From: Tyto alba
Taxonomy: Eukaryota > Chordata > Aves > Strigiformes > Tytonidae
Direction of reading: 5' to 3'
DNA length: 64,000 bases
Assembly: GCF_018691265.1 (NCBI RefSeq)
Contig: NW_024881324.1
Span: 3,723,730-3,787,729 of the forward strand
The translations under genes and the position numbers were made by a program. The stretch's first letter is position 1. Each line of letters opens with the position of its first letter. Under the pieces are notes generated by a model. The model was given only the letters and a program-made list of their open reading frames with translations. It was not told where the DNA came from and searched no databases. Shown one piece after another: positions 34,604 to 48,700 of this stretch.

Positions 34604-35309
34604 CTCATAATACAGTACACTTAGGAAAAAAAATTAATCCCAAGTGTGCAATGTATTTGAAATATGGTGCAGCATCAATGAAACTTAGATTCTCTAGAGA
34701 AATCTGTCGCTAAAGCAAAAGGCTTGCTAACAGAGGTTCAGTGTAATTCTAGATGGTAAATGATTATGAGATTGTAAATGGATTTATTACATTTATTTTG
34801 CATAATTTAATGAAATATGGTATAATATCATACTCAGAAAACCTGGAGGCAGTGAATGACATGAACAATTTAGCACAAAGCCAAACTAATCGCCAGTTGT
34901 CGTATATGAAAAAAAGAGAATACATTATCTATAAAATGGAAATCTATTGGTCCCTATTTTTTACTCCATATTTAGTTATTATTGAAGGTATTTATTGCTG
35001 AAAAGAGATTGGGGAAGAGGGAAATTAGAGTAAACTATGTCCTTATTTAGTAGATAAACTAAGCTAGTGTATGGGTCAGTACGTCATAGCCTACAACTTT
35101 CTGTAATCTAAATAAAACACAATATAAAAATGCCTCTTCTGTGATGGAAAATTTGTTTTGATTAATGAAAAATGATTACCAAAGTTTTAAACTCAATATT
35201 AGCTTAATCATGAAAGAATTTGAAGTGTTGGGTTTCTGGCTTGCTAAAGTTTTTGTTCCTTTTTTTTTTTTTTTCCATGTTCTACAATAAAAGTTAAGTA
35301 TCACGGTGA
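34604..35309. other. AT-rich spacer between two solo LTRs
   Basis: About 700 bp of unique sequence with a T run at 35260-35274. Nothing else is recognised. Confidence 0.6.
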
Positions 35310-35798
35310 TGTCCTGCTTCAGGCTGGCCTAGAGCTCCCGTTGGTCTGGCAGCGGGAGGAGCTGCAGCCCCCTGAGACCCCAGGGGCTCCCCAGGTCCCA
35401 GTGCCCTCACCTGTGTGCGGGGGCGGGGGGAGCACAGCTGGAGGGCTGGGCCCCAATTGGCTGATAGTCCATGTCATGTGACACTGTGCTCACTATATAA
35501 AGGCAGGAGTGGGCCAGGAGGGGCTCTCACTTCTGGGAGCGTTGCTGCAGTGCCTTTGTGTTGGGGATCGCCAGCTGGGAGCAGGTGGGTGTGGGTCGGT
35601 GGGTGGTGAGCAGCTGTATGGTACATCACCCATTGATACTGCTGTCAGCGTATTGTTCTGTCACTGTTGTTAAACTGTTTTTATCTCAACCTGCAAGTCT
35701 CCCTTTGCCCCTCCGATTCCCTCCCCACTCCCAATTGGGGGGAGGGTGGATGAGCGGCTGCGGGGCGTTTAGCTGCTGAGTAGGCTCAAATGACAACA
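35310..35798 (+). mobile_element. solo LTR with intact-looking promoter, TSD GGTGA
   Basis: The element is 489 bp, beginning TGTCCTGCTTCAGGCTGG and ending GGCTCAAATGACAACA. It has a perfect GGTGA duplication (35305-35309 and 35799-35803). U3 is GC-rich (GGGGCGGGG at about 35420) with CCAAT at about 35453 and a consensus TATA box, TATATAAAG, at 35494-35502. The R/U5 part has GTTTTTATCTCAACCTGC as in related ERVL LTRs. Good promoter elements and clean ends suggest moderate age. No internal region is attached. Confidence 0.85.
35494..35502 (+). promoter_or_regulatory. TATA box of solo LTR
   Basis: TATATAAAG, about 40 bases downstream of a CCAAT motif, within U3 of the 35310-35798 LTR. It is the best match to a core promoter in this window. 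Transcription would run to the right, away from the LTR at 34007. Confidence 0.6.
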
Positions 35799-36659
35799 GG
35801 TGACAATGCCATTGTCTTATGGGTTATAAAGATGTATGTGTGTGCATCCATAATGTAAATAGTAAGAACTTTTCTTCCTTGTCTATAAAAAAAAAAAAAA
35901 AAACAGATAGGAATATTTTTATTTCAATTAAAAATGTTACTTTCATACATTCTAAAAAGTTGCATTCATAAAAAAGATTTTGAGAGACTCTGATTCATCA
36001 ATAAACACTACCAGAAATTAAATGGGTTCCTCACAGAGCACTTAAACACTATACTTTATCCTCCTTCCTTACAGACTACATCAGATCCCATTGGTGTTAG
36101 ACTGACAGTTTCATCAATACCCATCACAAGCTGTATGTACATGTGTTTCTTTAATACATGTTTACTAATGGGGCTTGATGCTTTTCTTGGCCTATTGAAT
36201 ATGTCTATCTGAACTGACTGTATTTTCTGGTTCAGCAGATGTAGACTGAAAATCTTACTCTAACACCTAACTGAGATGCTACAAGATCAGCCTCTAGTGG
36301 GACTTTGTTAACATTTCTGGTCAATGGAAGTGGTAGATGAAAATGTTAAAAATAACATAGAATCATGATGGTGTCTTACTGCTACTGTTACTAGTCTTTT
36401 CCAAAGAGAATTTGTTATTCTTGTAGTCTTTGAAATACTAGAATTCTTTCTTACTATTTTAGGAACATCACTAAAATTCCTCAATAAAAGACCAAATATA
36501 AATCTGGATGAAACTTTAGCTTTACTGAAGCAATAACAGTGTTATTGTTGACTTCAGTGAGGAGGAATGTGGCCTCAGATGTTTAGTGAATGTACTTTGC
36601 CTTTAATGTAAGAGCATGATACAAGATTAAGTGTTGTGTTAAAAAGTCACATTTGTTCA
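35799..36659. other. unique AT-rich DNA
   Basis: An A run lies at 35887-35904; otherwise nothing is recognised. Confidence 0.5.
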
Positions 36660-36795
36660 AATCACGGAATCATATGACAGTTGAGGTTGGAAGGGACCTC
36701 TGGAGGTCATGTGGTCCAACCCCCTGTTCAAGCAGGGCTACCTAGAGCAGGCTGCCCAGAACCATGCCCAGAGCCATCTAGAGTTTTAGTACTGC
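36660..36795 (-). mobile_element. short CR1 LINE 3' end
   Basis: The plus strand reads ATCACGGAATCATATGACAG, then GAGGTTGGAAGGGACCTC, GGTCCAACCCCCTG and CTAGAGCAGGCTGCCCAG. This is the complement of a CR1 terminal repeat and last 100 bases of 3' UTR. It is well conserved but only about 135 bp long. Confidence 0.88.
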
Positions 36796-39700
36796 ATTAG
36801 GCAGGTGCTAATGTGTAAGGTCTCAGTGGCCTGTGGCGAGGCCAGGAAGATACAGTGTCTTGCACCTTTACTAGATGTATTGCTTATCTGTCAAAATCAT
36901 TTTTTTCCTTTTCCTCTCTTATTTTCTCTGCTTTCTAAGCATAAATCTGAAGACTGGAGGGAAGTTCAGGAGATTGTATCACTGAGTGGGTTGTTGCCTT
37001 ATATAATTTTTTCTTTTATTTTTTAAAGCACCTCAATTTTAATTACTGGATAAACAGACCATGTATATGTATGATTTTTGTATATATTTACTTAGTACAG
37101 TGCTGAGTTTCATTTGAACTATGCTGTATGGTAATTATAAATACTACTCTATCTGGCATTTTCTGCCTCACGAACATGATGAGTCATGACATGGTACTAA
37201 ACTGAAAGGTTGTCGTTATTACTATGAAGTGTTATGGCTGAATTATGCTTTCAGTCAATGAGCATGGGATTCTGTCCTTTTGGTATTCTTCACATTTGCT
37301 GAGACGTTTTATAACTTATTTCTCAGATGATGCCTTTGAAAGGCAATTTTCTTGTTATTTACAGAGAATTGTTTCTGTGAAAATGACAATCATAACTTCA
37401 TAAATAATTTACACTGGCCCTGCCATTTAATCCTTCCCCACTCTAACCCTAGTGCTGTCTCTCTTCCTTGTGGCAACAGAACCACTTCTGGGATCATCTG
37501 ACAACACCAACAAACACAGGGAAAAGAGAAGAGCTAAACCTCACCACAATTTTTTTCTCCTTTTTTTCTTTTTTTTTTTTTTTTTTTCCCCAATCTACCA
37601 TATGGTTACACAAAAGCTTGTGATGCCAGTAGCAGTAGATGGTAGATAGAAAGAGGCCTGGAAGGAACAGGGAGGAGACAGAGAGTGGACATTTCTGCTT
37701 TCTCCTTTAAGTATTCTGATATAGTGCAGACTAAGTTTGTAGCAATAGCTGCTGAATTTTAATTTTGTTTTTTGGATTGTGCATTATTGTGGCATTTTAA
37801 GAGCCACATTCAAAATTAGTCTGGACAAGTAATTGCGGTGTGAGGGCATATATCCAGGGCACTCACTTTTGGGCAACTAATTTAGCTATCTAGTTTCCGT
37901 CTGTTCCTCTTAACTTCTCCAGATTAGAATCCCTTTGCCAAAGTGTCTGCACTGGATTGCACTCTGGAGAAGTTTCCTTCTCTCTGTAGCCCACAGAGTA
38001 GACAGAGATGCTGCAATGGGGGCCCTGAAGGCTCTACTTGCTAAGTATGGGAGATGTGCTCAAAGCTGCACCTGCAGCCCATGGGATCTGTGCTTTCCTG
38101 AACCTGCATGTGTGCTCTAATTGCATAAAGACTACATCCTTTTGTAAAACACCCATGCTTGAGAGGTGAACATCTACCCCAAGTGTGAAACCTGACCCCT
38201 CCAGGAAGAAAGGACTCCGGTTTTGGACCCAACTGAACTGAAGAGGGCAAGGGACCAAGCTTTCAATACCCAAACCATTTCTTCATCTGTAGATTTAGAA
38301 TTTATGGAAACAGGTCTTGATGTAAATTCTGGTGTTCTTACCTTAATTTGGAAATCTGCTTCGAAAACACAGTGAATGCTAAATAAAAGCTTGGAGCACT
38401 CACAGATCATTGGGAAGAAGTCGATCGTACTGAATGTCATTTCAGGTACTGTGAGGAGGAGCAGAGACCATGTGAGGAAAATAACACAGGATTAAAGAAT
38501 GTTTTCCTAGCACTGGTGCACAAATGTGAAAGGGATGAGTGAACACAGGAGTGCACAAAAGTCCCAAATTTTGACATTTAAGTTTGCAATGTTTTATTTT
38601 AATGACTCTGTTGTTGAATTGTTTTATTTTTAAACAATCGGACAAGAGTTGGGGTGGAGAAGAAGAGGGACTATTAGAGTCTGAGTCTGTAGGGATTTTT
38701 TTAATGTTTACAGATTTTTTTTTTTTAAATTTGGAATTATGCAAGGTGTCATAAAACCATATTTTGTATTCCCTCTCAAGTTTATTCTTTCCGTTCTATC
38801 AGATGTGCAAAATCTATGGCCGTATTAGATATGCTGGAGCATACTAAACACATTCACAATGGTACAGTCTTCTTCAGCACCTCAGATAAGAAAGGGTAAA
38901 TGAAAACAGGAAGATACCAGTAGATTAAACCTTCTTACTTCTGCATCTGAGTGAGCACTCCCTAGGAGATTTCAGAGCAAAGTAAAACATGTTAATGCTA
39001 AACCCTTGTTTTAAACTCACATTTAAACTGATGTTTGAAAATGGTAGTACAAAGTCTATTTATGTGTGCTTTTGTTCCTGTAAGTATATGTAGAAGAGGC
39101 AACAAGTTGTTAAAGAAAAAAAAAAGGCAGAGGAGGCAGTGTAGTTCCCAAGGCAACAAATATTTTCTCTTTTTGTTAAACCCTAGAACTCATGTTGGCA
39201 AAGAGTAATTCTCACATATCCACAAATATATTCCTCTTTTTTTGAAGAACAATTTCTGTCATTGGCTAACATTTTTGTCCAAGATAGAATTTGTCTGTTT
39301 AAAGTGGGAGAGACTGATGTATCTGGTGATGAAGGATTACATACTTTATGACTAGTATCCTCTCTTTAATCCATTTTATTTCACTTCTTGAAATTTTACT
39401 CATTTTAGTGGTACCTTCTAGAAGACAAGAGAGATTTTAGCAGTGTAATATCAGAATGCAAAATCAGATCTACTCATTCAGGTATTTTAGTCTAGTCTTT
39501 GTTTAATATAAGTCAAATAAGTACTACTACAAAATCCCGCATGTTTAGAACAGTGCTAATGTTATTAAGTTGTATTACTCAAATACAGTGCAGCCTTATT
39601 CATTCTGTCACCTTAAACTAGCGAACATTATGATTGCTATAATGAACAGGCGATTCCATTCACATTCAAAACTTCAGCCTTGTTTCTTGAGCTACTTTTA

Positions 39701-42700
39701 TTCCATGCAAAGTGTGTGTGTGTTTAATTCACAGTGAAGGAGAAAGTGCTATTCATTTCTGACTGCAAAACCACATTCAACCTGCATAAACAAAGCCTTA
39801 TTTTCCTTTCTGCAGTGTGTTTAATGTGAAGATGGGAACTAAAGAACCAAAATCCACTGACCTTATTAAAGTTACCTTAGTTGTTCCTATTGAATGATTG
39901 CTTTTAGGAACTAACTTAAAAATATAGAAGACACGTGTAGAGTAACTGAACTGATGGCATGGACAGTTTGGAGACATAAGACATCTGGTTCATGAAAAAG
40001 TAATGAAGGTAACTAGAATGAAAACAAATTTAACACAATACTAAGAACATGTATTAGAGAGTCATTTGGGTTTTTTTGAGGTCCTTACTTGTCTTTCCAG
40101 CCTTCTGGAGGACAAATGGACTTCAATGTGAACTTGTAAGAACATTTAAGTGGGATTTTGGTCACTCATCTTTTGTGTGCAAGGCCCTTTCATTTACTTG
40201 ATGGCCTCTTGCTAGATTTTGTCCCAAGACATTTACTTTTTAATGGAGAAGACTGATCTACAGATGAGCAGATCATCAGAGTCAAACTGTGGATAGGCTA
40301 GAAAGTGTAGAAGGAAACCCAGCTGTCTGTACCTTCTAGACCTGGTCCCTGATCATTGCACAGCATAGTTTTCATGAATGTATTCTACACTTTGGATTTT
40401 AAAGAAACACGTGGAGTTTTTTGAGGCTTTATTAATAACAGGAACACAGTAAGAGCATCCTCACAGTGGTGCATTGCACCCAATGCTTCCACCAGCTGCT
40501 GATTTTCCTGGGGAATATTATATCTGACTACAGTAATATAGGTCCATAAAACCAGCAATATGCTAGTGGCAATCCACAAACAATATTTATGCTTCCATAT
40601 TTGTGGTTGCGGTTGCCTTAGTCCAATGCAGTGAGCAAAACAAGCAGTAAAATCACAAGACTTTCTCTGTCAGGATCCCCTGGCTTAGAAAAATGTCCAA
40701 CAACTCATTATGGACCTTAAAGTCTATTACTAGGAGTCTCTAATGTTGCCTTAGTGCACTACCCCCATCAAAATTAAGAACATTGTTTAACATCATCTGG
40801 TGACTTCCTTTTCTGTATAAACCTTTCACACACTGCTGAACAGAAACATTAATCTGTAATGTGCTAGATACTTTATAGTTGTTCTTGAAGTACCAGTACA
40901 GAGTAATAACATGGAGAGAGCACTATACCTCTAATAAAACAAAGTTTTTGGACAGTGAGGCCAGGAGCCATCTAATCCCATTAGTTGTCTTAATTTGGCA
41001 ATATGAAAAGTTTAATAGAAATAAAGGGAGTGATATACGTAGGAAGAGCAACATTATTGCCTACTGCTTAGGGCAAATTATTGTGGTTAAATTTTGTATT
41101 TGTAGTTGTCTTTTCATATATTCATTCGTATATTCAGAAATTTCATTGTGATTTTAAATCTAGAATTAACCAGAACGAAGAGCAGATTGATAAGTTAAAA
41201 ATTTATTAAGACCTGCACCATGGATCCTTGAAATAAATGAGTATTTTCATCAACTTCTGTGGCATTAGACTCAGGCTGTGAATGCAGAGACTTGGCCTTT
41301 TTGATAGGGTTTTAAAACACTGATGTTACATCTCTCATTCTATCATTTTACTCTGTTATAGCCTATGTCTTATATTAGAAATACTGTTTATCAAGGAAGT
41401 ATCCAAAAGCATGGACTACTACAGAATTTTTGTTATACCAGATGTCTTTCATAGACAGAACAATAAATCATGTTCTCTTAAGTTTACAATAAAAGATTTC
41501 ACTCCCAACTAATACTGAATGAAGTTTAGACTGTACTTACACCAGCAGAATATGTCAGGGACAGGAGAGAGCTAGATATATCCAGATGTTTCCAAGATTA
41601 AACCCATACTCAGGATATGAACGAATTCTTTTCTCATTCCAGCAATGGCAAATTTGTACCAAGAAAATGCTGTTAACACAGACCTGCCATTACTCAGACA
41701 TCTAGTTTGGTGCACCCTAAAAAATTGTACTGATTTCCAGATGATTCAGTATGGAGTATTCTCACAGATTGCCAGAAAATGTAGAAATGAGGCATAAAAA
41801 AAAAAAAAAAGGAAACAAAACACTTCCTCTGTTATAGACATGTAGAACTGCAGTGAATATATATTAAGCAATATGCTCTCAACTGCCTAGGAGATCAGAG
41901 CAGAGATCCCTAAAATATTTCAGTGTCTGTCTTCCACATTTCAACTATATTTTTGTTTCCTTCCTAGGGCTGAAACCACATCAGTCTGGGCAATTCAGTT
42001 ACAGTATTAAAGCTATCACTTGCTATCTAAGATGTTAAACATCATAGTGCCATGTGATGATGCAAGAAGGCTAAAGGGCAAGCACAGGTTTTTCACTGAC
42101 ATGTCAAAGTATACTTAAAATACTGACCATCCCATTCTACAATTTTTGTCTATACGTGAAAAGCAGGGATATGCAAAAGTTAAAAGCTATTATAAATCTG
42201 CTCTACTTCTCAAAATAAAACAGTATGCAGAGAATAAAATATTTGGAAATTTCATGTTCTTAATATTAAAGGGAGCAAAATCTTTATAGGACTCTCAAGC
42301 TGACATTGTCTTATGAAAAACATTCTTTAATTTGGAAAGTAGACATGATTTTTCAAAAAAAAAAAAAAAAGGATTTTGGAAATTAAATATTTTTCAAAAT
42401 TGAGACTGAATGCATTATTCCAGATAATTTTGTGTATAGTGTTTATATCTGATTTTGGTTACATTTATTTGGGTTTTTTTTGGTTTTGTTCTAGTCTTTG
42501 TTTTCTAACACAGATAAGGCCTAACATTACCTACTGAGGTTTTACTGTATAAACATAACATTATTTTCACTTTTCACCTCAAAAAATAAAGTGACTCCTT
42601 TTCCCTTCAAAAAACTTCTGGTTACAATTTAGCATGATGTTTAAAATTGCATTTCTCTAGGGACTTTTTTAACTGGAATTTTACCTTAAGTTACTTGACT

Positions 42701-44515
42701 GCCAGGTAAGTCACAGTAGAAACTGTGGCTGGACATGCTAGGACATTCCTGAGTAACAATAGAACCAGGACACAAGGAAAACTCCAAAATTTGTATCATG
42801 GAACAGACTTTTAAAGAATTTCCAGAATAACCTCTATAAATGCATTAACTGTCATTTAACTAACCTATGGTAGGAAATGGTAATGCTCGGTCTTGTCTCT
42901 GCTTCAGTTGCTAACTGCTGAAGTCAGGCACTGCCCGTGGTGTGCTGGATCCCGGAGGAGCAGGCTGTCCACACATGCACCTTGGCAGGGTTCTGCTCGT
43001 GACGGACTTAGAGGATGGCCGGGTGGTTTCATAACTGATCTGATACAGAGAGCATGCTTGCACATTCACATTTTCCTTTGCAACCCAAGCCAGTGTAGAA
43101 CAGGATTTCTCATAATCCGAAATAAACCCATACATCACTTAAAACAAGTGCAGCTGTAACCCTGTTTAATTTTGTCCACCAGTCCTTAGCAGAGAAACAA
43201 TTTACCATTACTACTCTTTGGATTCTCATAATAGTAACTCATTGTACAACTATAAAACCTACCTTTATAAATGTCACTTAAGTGGGAGAGCAACACTGAG
43301 GAATTGACTGCTGGAGACTACCGTGAGTTTGAGTAATTTCAGCATGAGAAATAGCCAATCTATTGCCACAGGGAGACAATCTTTTAGTGCTGCTGTGGCA
43401 TTCTAAATGCCATGACCTGGCTCAAAGACTGATTGCAAAGGCTTCAGGATTTTGGCAGGCATGCTGTTTTGCTGTAGCTTTCCTGGAATTGCTTTCTCAG
43501 TGGCTTTACCTACCAGTGAGAGATGGACTAGAAGTCAATTACATTCCCACTCTTTTCAAGAGGGCAAATCACAAAAATGGAGCCTGAAACCACACTTTTT
43601 CTGACCCGCAATTTGTAAAATCCGTTTGAATTCTCATGCCCTTTTTCGTTTGTTTGTTTTACAGCTCACTGTAGCAATTTCATGAGAACAGCAGTCTTTA
43701 GGGATTTTTTTTGGCCCAGTCTCCCACGCTTGAGATATTTGGATGGATCAGACAAACCTGTGAATTTCTGAGGCCAAAGCCTCCTACACTCAAATACTTA
43801 AAAATTACTAATTGAAACACAATATTGCACTGACAGGAGACATTCTCTTTAAATGCCACCAAGATTAGTGTTGATACCACATACAGGTGAAGTGAATGGG
43901 GAAGCGAGTAGGCTCCTTGAACTGTATAGACCTGTAGGAAGAGATTATAGCTAAGCAAAAGTTTCATTAATGTTTAATAAATGTATCTTACCCCCCTCAT
44001 TACTGTTAATTTCTTAAAATTAAACTAATTGTAGTTCTGTATTCATGGCTCATCTTTGTCTGGCAAAATGCCTCCATTTTTCCTACTCTATTTATGAAGC
44101 AGATGACTGACACAATCAGTGCGGAGCAAAATAGAGCATTCGGTGAAAGCTCCTTCCCCTCCTTGCTGTTAAGAATAGAAAATTCCATTAAACTTGTTTT
44201 GATATGAACATGAATTCTTTGTCAGTTCTAAAGACTTTAGTCTTTGATATTTCCTTGGGAAAATAACAACTGAGTTTAGGTGTAAAATTTATAACCCTTT
44301 TATTGCACAAAGAGGGAATTCTAAAAAAGGGGGACAGCAGCTCAGTAGTGACAACCTTTATTCTGGCACTATATAGGTCAGTGGATTATATTTGACAATA
44401 GATGTCTGTAGAGAGTGTACAGTCTCTCAGTGTTTTTGTGTTTTCAAGCAGAAAGACTAAATGTGTTCGTGTGTAAGGGTGGAGGTGGTTACACAGCCAT
44501 GTGTACGTAACAAAC
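36796..44515. other. mostly unique DNA, few repeats
   Basis: About 7.7 kb with no large transposon recognised. It contains a T-rich run (37545-37590), A runs near 41797-41811 and 42355-42372, and the candidate exon at 38342-38448. A 64-codon minus frame at 40385-40579 has one hydrophobic stretch but no other support. Confidence 0.5.
38342..38448 (-). other. candidate internal coding exon
   Basis: On the minus strand a strong acceptor (a pyrimidine-rich tract ending CTCCTCCTCACAG) is followed by 107 bases. These are open in one frame (35 codons after two bases, including FFPMICECSKLLFSIHCVFE), then AAG and the donor GTAAGA. The codons contain three CpGs (ACG ATC GAC, TTC GAA), unusual for unconstrained AT-rich DNA. 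I do not recognise the peptide. Good splice sites plus an open frame can still arise by chance. Confidence 0.25.
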
Positions 44516-45735
44516 ACAGTATCACAGAATCCATTAGGTTGAAAGGCACTACAGGAGGTGCCAAAGCAAGGCACCACTGACCTGAGACCAGGTTGCTCAG
44601 GGCTTTGTCTACTTGAGTCTTGAAAACCTCTAAGGTTGGAGACTGCATAACCTCTACAGGTAGCCCGTTACACTGCTTGACTGCCCTCACAGGGAAAAAG
44701 ATTCATCAAACTGAACCTGTCTTGCTTCAGTTTTTGTCTGTTGTCTCCCATCTCCTACCAGCAACAGAGTTGCTCCACAGACATCCAGTCCCCACACTGT
44801 ACTGCTGCAGGGCTAGTCCACTCAAATTTGTCCTTGTTGACTTTCCTGCAGTTCCTGCTGGCCCGTTTCTCCAGCCTGTCTTGCCCTCTCCAAATTTCTG
44901 TCTTGCCTCTGAACATACTGAAAGTTCACCTCAGTTTGACATACCCTACAGACTTGATGAGGGAGCACTCCATCTCCTCCAGGTAATTGATAAAAATCTT
45001 AAACTACTGTAGGCTCCTGTGCTACTCTGCTTTTAACCAGAGTCCAAGAGGAGTACAAACTTTACCAATACACTTTTGAAACAGTTTTTTACTTCTCTAG
45101 TAGTCCATCCATCTGGATCATAGCTTTCTAGCTTGGTCTTCAGGATGCTGTGAGAGACCATGTGGAAAGCCTTGCTAATGCCAAGGTAATTGACATCCAC
45201 TGCTCACTCCTCATGCACAAATCTAGTAATTTCATCATAGAAGGCAATCAGGTTCCTTTTGCCTCATTTATCCTTGGTAAATGCATGCTGGTTATTTCCA
45301 GTTACCTTTTCGTTCCTTCATCTGCCCAGAAATGTGTGTCAAGAGGACTCACTCTATGATTTTCTGGGCACTAAAGCGAGGCAAATCAGCCTGTAGGACC
45401 CTGAGTCATGCTTTTTGCCTTTTTGGAGGATGAGTTGTTTTTCTTCAGCCATTGTGGGCCTTCCCTGATTAAATGACCTTTCAAAGATGATAGAGTGCCA
45501 CAGTGACATCAGTGAGCTTTCTTAGCACCCCCAGATACATCTCATCAGGTGCTACAAACTTGCACAGGTTGAGATTTCTCAAGCAATCACTGACTTGATC
45601 ATTTTCTACTCCTGGTAGATTGTCTCTTCCCTGAACCTTATCTATAGGCAGAAAGGCACGGGGGACTTTGTTGGTGAAGACTGAGACAAAGAAGGCATTG
45701 AGTACCTCAGCTTTAACTATAGTTTTTGTTGTGCA
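44516..45735 (-). mobile_element. old CR1 LINE, about 1.2 kb
   Basis: The 3' end is at the left (ACAGAATCCATTAGGTTGAA near 44525). The 3' UTR and post-palm region follow, and the polymerase region extends to about 45735. It is strongly diverged and indel-rich, of an older CR1 subfamily than the copy at 25113. The frame 45481-45771 preserves KAEVLNAFFVSVFTNKV and SDCLRNLNLCKFVAPDEM, typical of the CR1 polymerase just upstream of the palm. Confidence 0.85.
45481..45735 (-). pseudogene. CR1 ORF2 fragment upstream of palm
   Basis: This open frame covers the conserved 'alNaFFasVFT' stretch and the 'LRNLNxxKxxxPDEMxxxVLRELxDV' stretch that precedes the reverse transcriptase palm in CR1. The first catalytic motif should follow to the left but is disrupted. 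It is a fragment only. Confidence 0.8.
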
Positions 45736-48700
45736 AATAAATATGGCAACAGCCAGGAATAAAAAGTGCAACTGCTGCTAAAAGTCTGACCCTAAGTCCC
45801 TATGGTAAAATATGTCCATTTTACAAGAGAAAAATAACTAAGTTGTCTAAATCTTCTGTGTTTCTGGAAATAAGGAACTAAAGTGGGTAACATTTTTAAA
45901 GTTTAAAATTCATGAGCCAGAAGTAGCATTTTCTGTCTGTCTTTTTTCTAAGGGTTGAAAGATCCTCTTGCTGTTAAGTTTCCAAGCCAGCCTTTTCCAA
46001 AGAGGGATGTTCTCACTAAGTGTAGAGTTCAGTCAAAGACAGAACACGTTATTGAGTATGTTGTCTTCACACATCTGACTTATTATCTGCATTATTTATC
46101 CTCACGTATGCACATTTACATATATAAACATACACACTTACATGCATATATATACACATGCAAATTTCTATATACTTGTATATAAAGGTGGGTCTTTAGT
46201 ACTTTCTCAGAAGCACAAGGGTTGTAAGGTTTGAGCATGCTTTGAGTCAAGAATGAGTTCTGGAGGGGTTGAGCACAGCACAATTAAGGCTTTTCATGTT
46301 ATAACTTAATCTGTCAATGAGTATTCTGAGCTTGTACCTCTGTAAGCACAACAGGGATGCATAAAGCCCAATACAAGTTAATCTAATAAACATAATAATG
46401 ACAGATAGTCACTGGTTGTGGGGTGTAGTATGCTTAAAAATCCTCTTAAGACCCCCCACTAACCCTGCAATATAAACATCACCAAAAATGTATGTTCTTA
46501 TGCAGCTCTAAGGGTCTAAAAAGGAATAGAACAAAGGGGCAATGAAGAGGAATCAAAATGTGCAAGCCAAGTTAATGTCCACAAAATGCTTCTGCTGTAT
46601 GTGGTGGAGGGGGGAATTTAAGATCTGGGAAATTCTTTTTCACATTACTATTCATCTGTCCACATTTATTTGCTGGCCGTTTTCTCTAGGCCTCCATGGT
46701 GTCTTAATGAAACTTTTGGAATATATTTCAAAACCTTTTTTGAGGAATATTTTTCCTTTTCCAGTTACATCTGAAAATGATTGTTTGAAAAATATGGACT
46801 AGCTAAATTATGCAACCATCTCTTATATTACTGAGTCTGCAAAATGTTATAATGGTTAGGTGATGAAAGTCTGACACAGTTGCAATAAAGCACCCCTGCT
46901 GCAGGTATACTGCCCTTGTGTGAGAGGTTTCTGTCAATAAAATGGTACATTGAGAAAGTATCTGTGTAAAAGACGAGATGATGGTATTGTAGGGCATGAT
47001 CAGGATAAATGTCGAGATTAAATTGGTTTGGCAGTTTAAAATCAAGCTTCAAGGTATGTCAGGAGCTGAACAGTACCCCCCAGGAACCATCAATCTGTAT
47101 TACTATTCATATCAAGATTCAGATCTGAGTGAGATTTCATCAATCCAGATCTTATTTTCTGTGCCAGCATTTCCTTTTCAGATGACAGCATAGCATCTAT
47201 TCCAAGGTTTAGGAATAGTTGGTCTATCTGCTAGGTTTTGTGCACCTGTATGCAAAAGAGAGTTTCTAATATTGGAAAAGAAAAATTTTCTTCTTATTGC
47301 AATACAGAACATACTGCAAAGACTGCCATTGTTGTTGTGTGATAGGGAAAATGTGGGTTGCAGAAAATCTGGAGTGCTACTGTGTCTTGGCTCATCCATA
47401 CTTTGCCACCATCTGCATGCACAATGCTGTGGCCTTGTGAGTAAAGAGGAAGAAGCAATTTGGGAATTGGATGGCTCACTGTTAAAGGAACTACCAGAGA
47501 GAGTTGCATACATACTGTCTAGCTAAACTGAATAGAACAAAACAGCTTCCCATGGAAGAGGGTTGTAAAGATAACCAGAAGCATCATGCCATTTAGCTGT
47601 TTAGAAAGGACATCCAAGATCAAATAATGACTGTTTCCTTTTGAAGTATTTGGAGTGTATATGAGAATGGTTTAAACTAAAAACTCTTTTTCTGTGGAAC
47701 AATGGGAGCCTTAAGATCTCAGCAGGAAAAATAAACATGTATTTTGTTTATCAGTGTATGTGCTTATTTTGGTTTTCATTTTCTTACTATACCTTTTTTA
47801 TTTAGTCTATTAATATGGAAGAAAGAGCAGATACCAAAGCAAAACAGAATTATTTTCTATTGCTTAACCTATAGCTTCCTGTCCTTTTGCTCTCATTTCT
47901 TCATATTCCGTTTCTCTGATCAGAACAAAACGCTGTTATTAAAATCAAACAAGAAAACTGTGGAAGTTTAACCTGCTGGTTTCTCCTACAGTGGAAGTCT
48001 AGTAAGATCCTAATAAAAGGCTCTCAGAATAAGGGAGATCCCTTTTGTGTACTGGTTTTAGAAATGAATATGATGACCTGTCCTAAGGTACCACTGATGT
48101 CATGTCTAATGTCCTCATAGTACTGTTTATTTACAATACTTCTCAATGTATCTAGGGATTATTAACTCCTGCAGAGTTACCTTCAGCAAGAGGAGATTGC
48201 TTCTGGGATGGGAAAAAAAAACAGGATGTGAAAATAAATGTTTTATCCAGAAGATCTTGCCAGAGAGAGGCCAAAGAGTGAATCCCATTGGTGCACCAGA
48301 AGAGCAAAAGTGCAAGCTTCTTGAGAAACAACAACAAAAAATCCTCCCATTTAATATATACTGAATTTGATAGAAGGTTTCTGATAATTTTCATGGGCGT
48401 TGAGCTTGTGTTGTCAGTTTTTCTTACATGTCTGAGTCTGTGTGCCTATATTAGTACTGTACATTAACTGTGAAATATGTTTTACTCTCCCACAATTGGG
48501 ATTGGTGGTGCTCTACCTGGGCTTATTATTTCTTAAGCAAGATGTTGAATGCTATTCCAAGTTCCCTCTTCCTTGAGAACCAGTCATCTAGTACTTGGTA
48601 TAGTCTCTTCTTAAGGCTTGCTTGAAATAACAGGAAAAGCAAGCAAGGAATGGTAGGATTTCTGCTGGCAGGCAAGCTTTTTTTAGCTCCAGTTCTAAAG

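Noticed and set aside
40385..40579. 64-codon minus frame with a hydrophobic segment
   Set aside because: There is no acceptor at its start, no homologue I can name and an AT-rich context; it is probably chance.
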